Below, one piece after another: positions 51,301-61,649 of a stretch of DNA of 64,000 nt. How positions within the stretch are numbered: position 1 is the stretch's first letter; every line of letters begins with the position of its first letter. The DNA lies in contig CM031866.1 of NCBI GenBank assembly GCA_018697195.1, forward strand, positions 9,279,796 to 9,343,795, given 5' to 3'. The notes below the pieces were generated by a model. That model saw only the letters and a list, made by a program, of their open reading frames with translations. It did no database searches and was not told the DNA's origin. This DNA comes from Certhia americana. Taxonomy: Eukaryota > Chordata > Aves > Passeriformes > Certhiidae. The position numbers and the translations under genes were made by a program.

Positions 51301-54300
51301 TATCCTTCCTTTTTTTTTTTTTTTTCAAATAACTTAGCTCATCCTTTGTCTTAATTTTGCCCAAAGTAATTAATTACCTTCTAATTACAGACAGTTTTTA
51401 CCAGTCTAAAGTTTAAGCCTAACCAGAAGCCTGACTTTAGGGAAATCAGTAGAATATTTGCCATTACACACAGGCAGCACTTTGAAACATCTCTGTTTAC
51501 ATGAACAGATATTTGTAAATGTGTAACTGTCATCCAGTTCCTATCTTCAGTTGTCATCTTGCATTATAATTCTATACCAAAAATGAGAAAAACAGAGATA
51601 ATTGCTCCTCTGCTATAGGACCAGTTGCTATTACCAGGGTAAATAGACTGTAGGAGCTGCAGCCAAACTTCTCTTTTGTTCTGTATTTATTTGTGTGATT
51701 TTTTAATCTGCCTGATTCAATTCAGCTCAATTGACCAGTTGGAAAATCTGGACTTCTTTTCAATTTTGACTGCAAATGCCAGGATGTAGAGGAAATCAAG
51801 TGTTAACCGTCTTGAAGCCATGCACACTCTTACTTTTGTCCATGTGTATAATATCAGGAATTCGTTGAGAAAACTATTTCAGCTAGAATGATATAAACAT
51901 TTTCTATTTTCTGGAGTCCACAGCCTTTCTGTGCTTTGGGTTTTTTTGCATTAAATAGGAGTAGTGGCCTCACTTTTCATTTACAGTTGCTTGTTCCCTG
52001 AAAGTAGAAATCAGAGCTCTAGAACTCACATTCCACTGTGTTGTGATAGAATAGTATGATGTTATATTATGAAAAGAAGTTATCAGTCATAGCTATGTAA
52101 AGAAGCAATGGAATAAGTAATAAGTACTGAACAATTATTAGAGCATAAGATTAGCCAAATTATATGATATTTCTTTAAATGTTTTAAGTAACTTTAACAC
52201 ATTTTTAGTACATTGCTGGTTGTATACAATTCAGTTTCCCATTGCTTTTGTTCTGATTTTTAGACCCCCTTGTGTGAATCAGAGCAGTTGTATTTATTTT
52301 AATTAAATTATCAGTTTATATTAGCTAAAGATGTATAGAGGGAACATCAGAAAGGACAACAATGAAGTTAGAAAGCTACCTTGTTTTCTTACTCACTGTT
52401 CCTTTGCATTATCACCAAGAACCCCACATAAAGTATTCTCTCAATTACCCAGAGGAGAGTAAAATATGGTAGAATCCATTTCATTTTCTTTACCTCTACC
52501 TCTACCTCTACCTTTGCATTTCCTATTAACTAGGGAAAGTGTCTTGTGACCCTGAGCTGCCTAAGGAAGGATGTGAGCTCTCCTGTGCCTATAAGCTGCA
52601 GTACCTCATTCTCTCGGCTCTCAAAGCGCATGGGTACTGCTGTATCACTATACAGTGAGTGTTTTTAATAAAGATATCTGTGACCAGTCTGTTAAAGGAT
52701 TTAATAACTTAAATTCAGATCCATTCTGGCATCCACATTGTTATATTGGTAGAATTCCAAATTTCCATCTCTGACAACAATCAACCAACCTGTTTGATAG
52801 ACAACAGTGCAGTGCATTGGCATAAGTGTAAAGACATACTTTTCTCTTAACCTTGAAACAAATGGTAGATTTTATACCACTCTAACATTAGAGAACAGCT
52901 TCAGTCAAGGGCCTTTGGGAATGTTCCACTTTTCAATTTTTTCTGCTACGGGTTGTTCTTATATGTAGTGATGTCATGAAATTTTGATAAGCTCCATAGA
53001 AGTACTTCATAAGCAACCTGTAGCAGAATATATGGACCCCTTTAAAATCTGGGAAACATCTGGTCTGTGAGTTGTAGATATTTGAAAACATGCATTTCAG
53101 TAATGGGCTTGAACAAGGATGTTGTTCAAGCAGGGAAGAATAAAATGTTCATTTTAAGGAAGCGAAGTAAAATGAGATTTCTTCCATAGGTTTATAAAGT
53201 TAGACAACTCAGGTAGTGGTTAGTGGGGTTTTAATATAAGAATCTGGACTGGGTAGCAGATGCTGCATGTGCAAATAAAGGGTTTGCAGCTTTTACATTT
53301 CTATTTCATGGTGGATTTGCATTAAGCTTGCATAATTCTGTGATTGGCAGGCTCAATTTGACAGCCTTTTTTGAGTCTGCATTGTATTTATGATCATTTC
53401 TACTCCTTTTGATACTATTCTCTCCGAGTGTTTGCAATATAAAAGAATAGTGATTCAACATTGAACTTAGCTGGAAATTTTTGAACTGCCTTGAAGAGTG
53501 TACGGTTAAAAGAGCACAGGGCTTGGCTGTGCCCATAGTGGTATGTTCTAAAATGTATAAAGAAAACATGTTCTTAGAAAAGGATTTGGTATGCTGTTTT
53601 AGTCAGAGCAAAAAAATTATAGCTATTCCAAGCACTTAAAGTGGTGAAGAAACCTTTTCTTCCTTTGCATAAAATATCTGTGACTTCAGCTGTATTGAAG
53701 TAAAGAGCTGGGGAAACACTACCCAAGTTTACGGAGATGATGATTGTTTTTTACCACACAAAATGAAACAAAGTAATTCTGCTGTTCCTAACTTTGTCTT
53801 CTTGTGTCAAATTAATTCCCCCATGACTATCAGTATGTTCTTGATTCATATGTAAATGCAAATGTTCTATGGTAGGAAAAATCTTTTAAAATGAGATACT
53901 TCAACTATTGAATACATATTCACTATAAATAATGCAATCAGTTTTCAGTCAGTATAGAAATGTGAATCTGTGGTTTTAATATAGGTCAGAAAAACCTAGA
54001 ATAAACTTCTAGTTATATTTTTCATATATAAATTTACACATATATTTGAAAAATGATAGCTAACTATTTTTCAAGTTGAGTATTCTAAACTGGGTATATT
54101 CTAATGTACTGCACTTTTCAGACCTTATCTTAAGTAGAATAAATAGTGATAGCAGCATTACTCCTACATAGATGATGGTAAGATAGAGGAGTCATTCTGA
54201 CTTGAAAGTCAGGAAGAGATTAGCAGTGGAACAGGAATTTAATTTTTCTTTATGCCCAGTATTTATTACCAATGTTATGAAGTGGTATTTTAAAGTAAGA

Positions 54301-57300
54301 GCACATGGATTTGCAGAAGCAATAGTTATTGTTGCCATATTTTTAAATAAACTCCTCTGCCATGAATAGGCATTAGTAACAAAACTTATACTGATTTCAG
54401 TAGAGCCAGACTTTTACAAATGGCATGTATTTGTCTCTTTCCTAATATGGGTCTTTCAACTCTTGAGCAAACTTTTCCTAATGAATCACACAGTTAGATA
54501 GCTTTTCCACTAGTCAGTGACTTAACTCCTCCACAGCTGTGCAATATTCTTTACTTTCAACAGCAACTATTTAGACCATCAGTGAGAGTTTTCCATAGTT
54601 CATCCCTAAGTCAGTATGAATAGAAAAGCCGTATTTTGAATTTTTGTTGGAAAAGAGCTAATGCTGTACTTCCTGTCAATTACTTTCTCACGTTGATTAT
54701 ATCTCTGTGTTGTTGAGAATTTATTTCAATTAAATGCCATGCACACAGAGAGGGAGTTGTTTTTTTCTCATAGAAATCAATGTTAATGAAACAAATATGG
54801 CACAGTCTGACAGGGCTCAAATCTGACTTTTTATTTCAATACCACCTGTGATGTAGATTGCAGAACATGTGATTACAAAAGATGGTATATATAGAAGTCT
54901 TTAGGAATCTGCTGGGAGAGGCTAGTTTGGGGTGCAGCTGCCAGAGAGCTCTTAAGAGGAAAACAAAGAAAGGAACCATCCCACTGTGACATGTCTGGTG
55001 TCGGAGAGTAAACTCGGGACACGAACACTATGACAAACAGTTCTCCTTGCTAAGCTCAGCTCAGCTGAAAACACCCATACTGCATTGCTGAAGTATAAAC
55101 AAGAAAATATATTGTGATTCAAAATCTTCAATATTTACAGTGCTGTATACACTGAATTATTCTTAATTTTCCTACGTAACCTTAAAACAGGTGATCACCT
55201 ACGTTCCAATTTTGGAATTTGGGTAGTCTATTGGGGAAAGAATTTGTACAAAACTAATAGTTATTCATTTTTGTCATAGATGAATAAGGATACCTTAAAC
55301 AAAATTATAACACTGACAGAAAACAGTGAACAGCAATGTGAAAAGGAAGAAAGAGAGAAAAAACCTTTTCATAATGGCAGTCATGATTTTAATTGGGCCC
55401 TAGCAGGTGAAAAATACTGTATCTTATGTATACAAGATTATCACTTAAAAGTGATTAGGACAAAGTCAGAAAACATGGGTTCTGTTATTTTTGTTTCACA
55501 CAGTTGCATAATTATGGCACCTTGTACATCTTTGTAACCACCTAAAGTGATGTAGAAATGTAAGTACCATATATATGCTGTGGGGTTTAGGCTTAAGTAA
55601 AGGACAGTGTACAGATACCTACTTGTGTTTATGGAATATTTTGTTATCTAAGAAGAAAACGTCTTCTTCAAACATAGAAGTGTATTCCATTTCAAATGTT
55701 GAACAGTTCTCCAATAATTTCTCACTATAATTATGATAAATATATCTTTTATCACTAGATCGTTTTGTGCTTAAATGATAGAGCCATTGTTACTCATCAG
55801 TTTCTCTAAATAATTTGCCTGGATCAGAGTTAGGCTGTTCATCACTGAACTAAATTAGGGGGGTTTGCCTTATGTGTTATGAATAATTTGAAAACTCTGG
55901 TTTTTGTCTAATGATAGTTTTATGGTTCTGGTATAGACTGGTTTTGCTTCCAGTGTTCCTTCTGGATGAAAGTGCCATTTCAAATGTTTTCATCAGAATG
56001 TGTCCTAGAAGGATATGACTAAATTAGAGGAATTTAAATTCAAAACACTGGATTACTTAGCTTAAAAATCAACAGAGCATGATTTCTGTGAAATATGTGG
56101 TAATAGTTTTCTAGAAAGATGTGGTAATTTTTTTTTTTCTTTAGTTCTCTTCATTAATATAGACTGAATTTCCCAAGTCACATAAGGGTGCAATCAGAAA
56201 TAAAGGCATGCTAAGTAATTTTAGTTTGGTATTTGGCAGAGGAGGCTGAGCACCAGTTTGCTAATATAAACATTCTGATTGAGATTGGTGTATAATAATC
56301 TGAAAGCTTGGTTTTATTAATAGCTGTGTTATTTTCATTGCTCAACTTAAAAGGCATTTAAAGGGACAAGTATAAGTGGCCTAGAACTCTTGCCATTTAC
56401 TTTATAATTTGAGCAGACTCTCCTAAGGATACTCTCAAAATTGATGTAACATTTGATTTCCTTTGAATTAATTAATATCCACTACTAAGTCCAACACAAA
56501 TTCATCCAAATATGTGAATGTTGTTCTGTTAGTAAGGTAGGAGGACATGCCAGACTGTCTTTCACAGCCGCAAGAAGGAAAACTTTCCTGGCCACTGAAG
56601 CAGATGCTCAGAGAGAACACTCAGCTCTGTGAAAACACAGAGTGGCAGGATGCAAGACAGACAAGAGACTTGAAGCACCTGTGTACCTGATTAGACCTAA
56701 GGAGAGGAAAGGGGGGCAGACCAGGCCCTTGTAGCTGGCCAGCAGTTAGCAGAGGAGGATTCCATCTCTTTCCTGCTGGGGTTTTCTCTGCAGTTATTAT
56801 GTTGTTCCTTACCTGGTCTGGTAGGTGGTATTTTGTTTCCTGAGGATCAATGTGGATGAATTGTCTTTTTGGAATCATAATTTGGGTATAAAAAAGTTTC
56901 TTTCTCTTTTTTTCTGAACGGTATGCAGTGTTTTAGAGTGCTCTAAAGGAATTGCTTGCCCTGGGAATTATGTACCTTTTTACTTGGTTTTGCAGTCTTT
57001 GTTGGAAGTACTGAGCAGCCTCTCAATGCTCAGTACAAAATGTAAGAAGTTTGGTTAGAAGAGTGGAGCTTACTTAAATAGGAAGAATGGCTTTTTGTCA
57101 CCAGTTAGTTTGAAAGTATTTGTATACAATTTTGCTTTTGATTAGTAGCAATATTGGTAGGCAGAGTGCTGTGTGAGTTCTGTAACACTTGTGGTCCAGA
57201 TGTGTTCAGAGATGTGCTTAATACATGGCAGAGAATTCTTTCTGTCCTATGTTCTAGTACAGTATTGCTAAGATGGTGCTGAACTAATGCAGGCACTACT

Positions 57301-60300
57301 GCTGTGCGTGGAATTCAGTTAGGATGAATCTCACTTTGAGTGCAGGTATTTGTCCCTTTCCTCATGTCAAGGTAGTACTACCATTTTTTGCTGTAGCATT
57401 GGGAAGTGATATGGCTGTGATGACTTCAGGACTTCTCAGGTGCAGTTTTCCCACAAGCAAACATAAAGGGCTGCTGCCGAGGGAGATCTTGTGCTGGCCT
57501 TTGCCGCCGCATAAATCTCTTGTTGTAAGGCAGCTCTATCAAGCAAGTTTCATTATCTGAATCACTCTGTGTTGGATTTACATAGCTAGTTCCCTCAATC
57601 CTTGTAAAGTGTCACCAATAAGCATTCAAAAACTGCTTGGATTTCTGTGTATCGTCTTGCACTTTATGTTCAGTCCCCAAGCTGCTTGGGCTATTCCAAA
57701 GGAAATAAATTACCATGGTGGAGTTGAAGTTGCTTTTGAAAGCTGGTGAAAGTTGCAGTTTCCTATTGTGTTAGGACTGACTGCACTCTCCAGGATTCAG
57801 TTATCCTTTCTGGTTTACTTCAGAGTTTCTGTCAGGGACTACAACTCTTGTTTTCACAAGGAGCTACACAAACACTGGATGGAATCACTCCACTGTTTCC
57901 TGCCTTCTTCCCTTGACTAGATCAACATTATCACCCAAGTCTGTCTGCTCAGTGACTAGCTAGAGAGCCTGAGCATTGCCACCCTTAGAGGTCATGTAGA
58001 CCACTCAAAGGGCAAGTCCATCATCACCATATAATGTTGTGAATGTGTTATAAAAGAAGCCAGCAAGCTCTTGCAGTGAGTGTTTCCACACCTGGCATGT
58101 AAAACTCCACACTTGCCACTGCATTCCAGATGTGCACACAGCCACTGAACAATGGCACCAGTTCACCTGAGCAGCTCAGACTGTAGCACAGATTCACATA
58201 AAACCTTTTCCAAATTTGATGTTGATTGTGGTTATTTTTTCCCTCTAATATTTTTCAGCTCTAGTTAATATGTATGTTCCTCTAAAAGAATTTTTGTGTT
58301 TGACAGTCATAAAGTTATTATTTTTTTTTTTTCTGGAAACATTTGCTTTTGATTGAAATATCAAATCCCATGTGACATTTAAAGGTCATAAACATAAAAT
58401 TAACTCAGGTTATTAAGGAAAATATGCTTCATTTTAACAGTTTGGGCAATTTTTTCTGCTTTGAAGTACCTTCTAGTTAGACAAATATTAAAATTCCAAG
58501 GTAACTAAATAGCGAAGGACAAGTCTGATCACCTTCTTTTTATAGTCTATAGCACCTCCCAGTGTCTGTTGGCACATTTAAAAAGAAGCAAACCAGCTTA
58601 TGGAAAATGGAAGTACTAATGCTAGGAAACACCCTAAAAAAAATCCACCAGGTTATGGGGTATTCAAAAAGTGTCATTATTGAAGAAATGGAGATGAGTG
58701 GTGTATGTTGATCCCTCTTGAAGTCACTGTGGTTATTAATGCCATGGAATGGTCATGTTTGCTGTTTTCATTTATAGTTTTGAGTTGACCTATCCATATT
58801 CTGACTGGGCTTAATTTTGTAAAACTGGACATAGAAGGAAGATTTCAGTGTTTTGAACAGAGTATCTAGACCCCTTAATAACTTCATCCTGGTTTTGTTC
58901 TTTGTTTTAAAAGCTAAATAATAGTCAAAAGAGCCTATTGATTGCATTGGTATTTTTATTGCTTCTTTGGTGTGTTTTCATGCAGTTGTGGGCCACATCT
59001 TGAATATCTGCTTCTAACTTTTCAACGCCAATTGTTACAAAGAATTTTTTCCATTTGTATAAATGATGTCATGTGTTATGAAAGTTTAAAGTGTGACAAT
59101 TCAGTGCTATGATTGTTAACCTCTATTATGTTACTGCCATAGAAATTTTCATTATTAACTTTTTATTAATAGTGTTTCTAAATTGCATATACCAGAAGGC
59201 TAACTTGATCTTTCTTTCATATCCAGAATTAAAGATAATGTCAAAGGTCAAACAAGACAATTGAAATACAGTTGCCAAATATAGTCATAGAGAGTCAATT
59301 ATGCAGCGAAAGCAGTGTGCCACCCATGAAGAGTAACAGCCTGCATTTGCCTAAACGTACTCTGTTTTGATGAGAACTGTATTCTAAAATATACTGCTAG
59401 TTTATAGATCTTTTAGTGTGGGACAGTGTAATTGTATAGTTTTGGATGTCTTGGTCTTCCTAAGCTTTAAAGAAGATGGAGGGGAAAGCCTACTTTGTTC
59501 TGTATTCCAGGATCCTAGAAATCTGAAGCAATCTTTTTCAGATACTCAAACAATACAAGAAGTTGGAAGCTGTGAAGGGGAATATCTAGATTTAGGCTTT
59601 GTTTTCCAAGACTGACTGTATAAGGAATTAAATTTTATACCAATTTCTATTTGCCTGTATGGAAATTGCTTCTTCAAGATTCATCTGAGCTTTGTGTTTT
59701 CTGTTTAGCTACTGACTTCAGGACTTCTAGTTCATTTTCTATTAGCCAATTAATGTTCTATTATCAAATTATTTAATATTTATAATATTAACACAATTCT
59801 TCTCTGGTTTGGAAGTTTTTTTCACTACTACTTTTTAAAGCCCTTCACAGAGAGGTGAATAATTCTTTTTCATAGAGGCACAGAGAGTTTGAAGAATTTT
59901 CCCAAAGTTTGTAAGCAAATTGCTTAGAAGTTTAGATTAGCCTCAAGTCTCTTGAGTCTCAGGTCAGGGCCACTTCAGCACATTTTCTTCACGATGGAGA
60001 AATAACATACTTAATGATACAACACTACATTTTTTGAAGATTCAGAATTGTAAACAAGGTGGGGGAAAAGGAGCTGCAATTTAACTTTATATGTATCCTG
60101 TAACTGCTTCTGTAGCTGGCTGCTAAATTTGATTGATCTTTCTATAAAAATGAACTTTTTACCTTTTCTGATAAATTTCAGTATTGAGAGATTCAGAAAA
60201 ACTGCCAAGTCACAGCTGAACTATGAGGGTGTATCAAGGTTGAAGGAATCAGTAAGGACAATGTGTATAGACTCAGAACTCAGATTTTTTCACTGCTCAG

Positions 60301-60457
60301 ACTGATGCTAGCTCAGTTTTGAAGCTCCCCCCAGGCAGGCATAGCCTTGTTAGTGTATGTTAACTTGTGGAGCTGCTGCCTGGGCCTGAGCCCAGTGGTT
60401 TGAGTTTTCCCCCACAGAGCTTATGCAATCATTTTTGTTCAAGAGAGTGAGAAGAAA
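30354..60457 (+). CDS. FAM227B: FAM227B, partial set of candidate exons
   Basis: In human, FAM227B starts head-to-head with DTWD1 and runs across FGF7 on the opposite strand. The same strand and order are seen here, so plus-strand exons downstream of the CpG island are assigned to it by synteny. The best are 30354-30398, 33168-33254 and 36555-36623, which join in phase 0 and read [24 protein letters not shown] and onward. Weaker ones are 52534-52654, 55280-55406, 59511-59615 and 60418-60457. The N-terminal exons and several connecting exons are missing from this list, because the phases of 36623, 52534, 52654 and 55280 do not join directly. The function is poorly known; the protein belongs to the FAM227 (FWWh-domain) family. 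I cannot confirm the family from residues alone, and the gene may continue past the window. Confidence 0.55.
33168..33254 (+). CDS. FAM227B: Candidate FAM227B exon (87 nt)
   Basis: The acceptor has a long pyrimidine tract (TTTTTTTCCCCCTTTGAAG), and the donor is consensus (CAG|GTAAGA). The exon is open in phase 0, reading [17 protein letters not shown] and then [10 protein letters not shown], with coding-like composition. This is the best-supported exon of the plus-strand gene in this half of the window. Confidence 0.6.
36555..36623 (+). CDS. FAM227B: Candidate FAM227B exon (69 nt, donor uncertain)
   Basis: The acceptor TCTCTTTCACAG ends at 36554. In phase 0 it reads [18 protein letters not shown] and onward. 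Two donors are possible: AAG|GTAACT after 36623 (phase 0) or AAG|GTGTAT after 36610 (phase 2). The first is slightly better by consensus. Confidence 0.55.
37297..37545 (+). mobile_element. CR1-type LINE fragment (3' end of reverse-transcriptase ORF)
   Basis: The translated pieces match the C-terminal end of CR1 ORF2 as it occurs in birds and reptiles: LEYCV, then a block like [19 protein letters not shown], then NVYKFLKGG. An in-frame TAG follows EYCV, and insertions or substitutions disrupt the rest, so it is a dead, old, 5'-truncated copy. It supports a sauropsid host. Confidence 0.8.
38886..39050 (-). mobile_element. CR1-like LINE 3'-end fragment, reverse orientation
   Basis: The plus-strand text starting GGAATCCTAGACTCATTGAAG, with ACCCTCCAAGAGTGGAGATTC about 110 bases on, resembles the reverse complement of the CR1 3' region (the tail repeat related to ATTCTATGATTC, and the phrase around a short lead-in to 'gatggagattc'). 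It is heavily diverged. The assignment is from memory of the consensus, not from an alignment. Confidence 0.6.
39051..42074. other. FAM227B intron and FGF7 3' UTR/downstream region
   Basis: Exon-free on the plus strand as far as I can tell. The right part, below 42075, must contain the FGF7 3' UTR on the minus strand. Several TTTATT sites (AATAAA on minus) occur, for example near 41395, but I cannot choose the cleavage site. Confidence 0.5.
42075..42269 (-). CDS. FGF7: FGF7 last coding exon
   Basis: The acceptor TTATTTACTCTCAACAG precedes 42269. It runs 64 codons to TAA at 42077-42075, starting [20 protein letters not shown] and ending HFLPLAIS. It has no ATG near its start, so only an exon reading finds it. 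The 3' UTR continues below 42075. Confidence 0.95.
   Translation of the reverse strand, partial: KVCNEDCNFIELIEENHYNTYASAKWTHKGKEMFVTLNHKGVPMKGKKTKKEHRASHFLPLAIS
42075..42758 (-). CDS. FGF7: Fibroblast growth factor 7 (keratinocyte growth factor), C-terminal two exons
   Basis: Two minus-strand exons, 42655-42758 (104 nt) and 42075-42269 (195 nt including stop), encode about 98 residues of the FGF beta-trefoil. The 104-nt length of the middle exon and its entry phase fit FGF7 family genes. Diagnostic blocks are [17 protein letters not shown], then [28 protein letters not shown] and HFLPLAI. The basic GKKTKKEH strand belongs to the heparin-binding surface. FGF7 is secreted by mesenchyme and acts on epithelial FGFR2b. 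The first coding exon (signal peptide and N-terminus) is not in the visible sequence; it should lie at higher coordinates, probably beyond 64 kb, because the first intron is tens of kb long in mammals. The gene is nested in FAM227B on the opposite strand. Several residues differ from the mammalian protein as I recall it. Confidence 0.93.
42655..42758 (-). CDS. FGF7: FGF7 middle coding exon
   Basis: The acceptor TACCTTTGCAG precedes 42758, and the donor AAAG|GTATGG follows 42655. It enters after one base of a split codon and leaves in phase 0. It reads [20 protein letters not shown] and then [14 protein letters not shown]. The intron to the last exon is only 385 bp. Confidence 0.94.
44262..44510 (-). 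mobile_element. Old CR1-like 3' fragment, reverse orientation
   Basis: The phrases GGGATCTCTGGGTCATCAAG, then GGCTGTTCCAGAG and CAGCTTATATCCATTTATTC, are in the order seen in the reverse complement of bird CR1 3' regions. It is strongly diverged, so only the pattern is recognisable. Confidence 0.5.
45560..45581. repeat. G22 homopolymer
   Basis: Twenty-two consecutive G bases at 45560-45581, preceded by CC. It can form a G-quadruplex and is a common place for length errors in sequencing. It lies in the shared FGF7/FAM227B intron. Confidence 0.95.
52489..52512. repeat. (CTACCT)n hexamer microsatellite
   Basis: About four TACCTC units immediately upstream of a candidate acceptor at 52532-52533. 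On the plus strand the repeat is all pyrimidine except one A per unit, so it may form part of the polypyrimidine tract. Confidence 0.85.
52534..52654 (+). CDS. FAM227B: Candidate FAM227B exon (121 nt)
   Basis: Acceptor CTATTAACTAG and strong donor ACA|GTGAGT. One frame is open throughout, reading [20 protein letters not shown], then [18 protein letters not shown] second frame is also open, so the choice rests on composition. Entry in phase 1 and exit in phase 2 do not join to the other listed exons directly. It could be a FAM227B exon or a chance structure. Confidence 0.35.
55280..55406 (+). CDS. FAM227B: Candidate FAM227B exon (127 nt)
   Basis: The acceptor CATTTTTGTCATAG ends at 55279, and the donor GCAG|GTGAAA follows 55406. 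The open frame reads [19 protein letters not shown], then a K/E-rich stretch, then HDFNWALA. The first codon happens to be ATG, but the preceding acceptor suggests an internal exon. It goes from phase 0 to phase 1. Confidence 0.5.
55407..59510. other. Intronic sequence
   Basis: I see no certain exon. A very strong acceptor at 59226 (TCTTTCTTTCATATCCAG) could open a 20-nt microexon, 59227-59246, which would link the exons at 55406 (phase 1) and 59511 (phase 0), but its donor GTCAAA is weak. A pyrimidine-rich acceptor at 58259 opens a short frame without a good donor. Confidence 0.4.
59511..59615 (+). CDS. FAM227B: Candidate FAM227B exon with stop codon
   Basis: The acceptor TTTGTTCTGTATTCCAG ends at 59510. 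In phase 0 it is open for 34 codons to TGA at 59613-59615, reading [20 protein letters not shown] and ending DLGFVFQD. It may be a terminal coding exon, as ATTAAA follows at about 59627. If so, the plus-strand gene ends before the FGF7 first exon, unlike human FAM227B as I recall it. An alternative terminal exon is also possible. Confidence 0.4.
   Translation, partial: DPRNLKQSFSDTQTIQEVGSCEGEYLDLGFVFQD
60418..60457 (+). CDS. Candidate small exon (40 nt)
   Basis: The acceptor GTTTTCCCCCACAG and the consensus donor GAAA|GTGAGT bound a 40-nt segment open in phase 2, reading [13 protein letters not shown]. The splice signals are good, but the segment is too short to be sure. It does not join in phase to 55406 or 59615. 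Confidence 0.3.
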
Positions 60458-61611
60458 GTGAGTGTAAACTGCTACTGTCTGGCTTTACACATATTTTTCT
60501 ACTGGCAAATGCATAAGAATAGACAAGGTGATGAAGATTCAGGAGGTAAATTCAGAAGTTGTAAACAGTTTTAATTGCGTTCTGTGGCACCCCTCTTATA
60601 CTAGGCCAGTTGGGCAGTGATCTGGAAGTTGATACCTGAGACTGAAGAAGCTTCCTGCAATCATTCAAGGCTTCACACCCTGCTTTCTTCTCCCCTCCCC
60701 AAAGGTTGCACTCACAAAAAAAGTCAATAGAAGCTGTAAGACAGGTATAACTCTGCTGCTTCTGTTATCTGAATCTTTGCTAAAACCCATCTTCATCAGC
60801 AGTTGAGGGTGAAAACCTGGGATTTGTGATAAGGTATGTGCTGAGGGATAGGCACAGATCTCTCTGCTGGCTTACACTTGAGGGTACCCCCACTGCCAGA
60901 CAAAGAAATGGAGAGGCAGCAGGGGAATCCGGTTTATTAGGTATGATTGATTACTGTGGGAGAGAAAGTCATCCTTGGTGCTGTGGGCACCACAGAGGAT
61001 ATGTATATATTTCCATTTGAATTAAATATTTCTGTTACAGTTGAAAAGATTAGCAGGGCACTAATGTGAACAAAACCCACTTTCATGTTGGTGAAGGTTT
61101 TTCTTCTTCTGGCACCGAAGTGTTGGTTGAGCCAACAACCTCTTGAAAAACCAAGAATACAATTGCAGAGACAGACTTTCTGTTTGTCTGGAACACACTT
61201 AACTGAATCTAATCCATCAATACCTGCCTTGAACTACCTGATTTTCAGAAGCTGAATCTTTTTGACTCTCTATGTAACATGTATTTAAGCAACCGACATA
61301 AAATTTATACAGTAACACAGCATACATAAATTTGTTTTATGCTAAGAAGCATATATGAAATGCTAATGGAAGCAATTCTGATTTCTAAGTGAGTTGGAAT
61401 ATTTAACCATTAAGATGTATGTAAAGAGTATTTTGTCATCAGTTAGGGGTTACATTTGAGCAAAACTGAGTTAAGGTTCATTTAATATTGCTGAAAACTT
61501 TGACTTGTTGGATTTTAGTCAAAATAGAAGTAGTTTTCCAAGATAAAATTGTAATCAAGATTTCAGCCATTTTATGATTTTATGTCAGGATCTCACTAGA
61601 CTGCTTTCTCT

Positions 61612-61649
<38 letters not shown>

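Larger units (their letters stand above)
42759..52533. other. FGF7 first intron / FAM227B intron
   Basis: A long non-coding stretch shared by both nested genes. It holds an old CR1-like fragment (about 44.26-44.51 kb), poly-T runs (44742-44759 and 49852-49867), a poly-A run near 45257 and a G22 run. A minus-strand open frame at 50186-50371 has protein-like composition but no donor. I see no supported exon. Confidence 0.5.
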
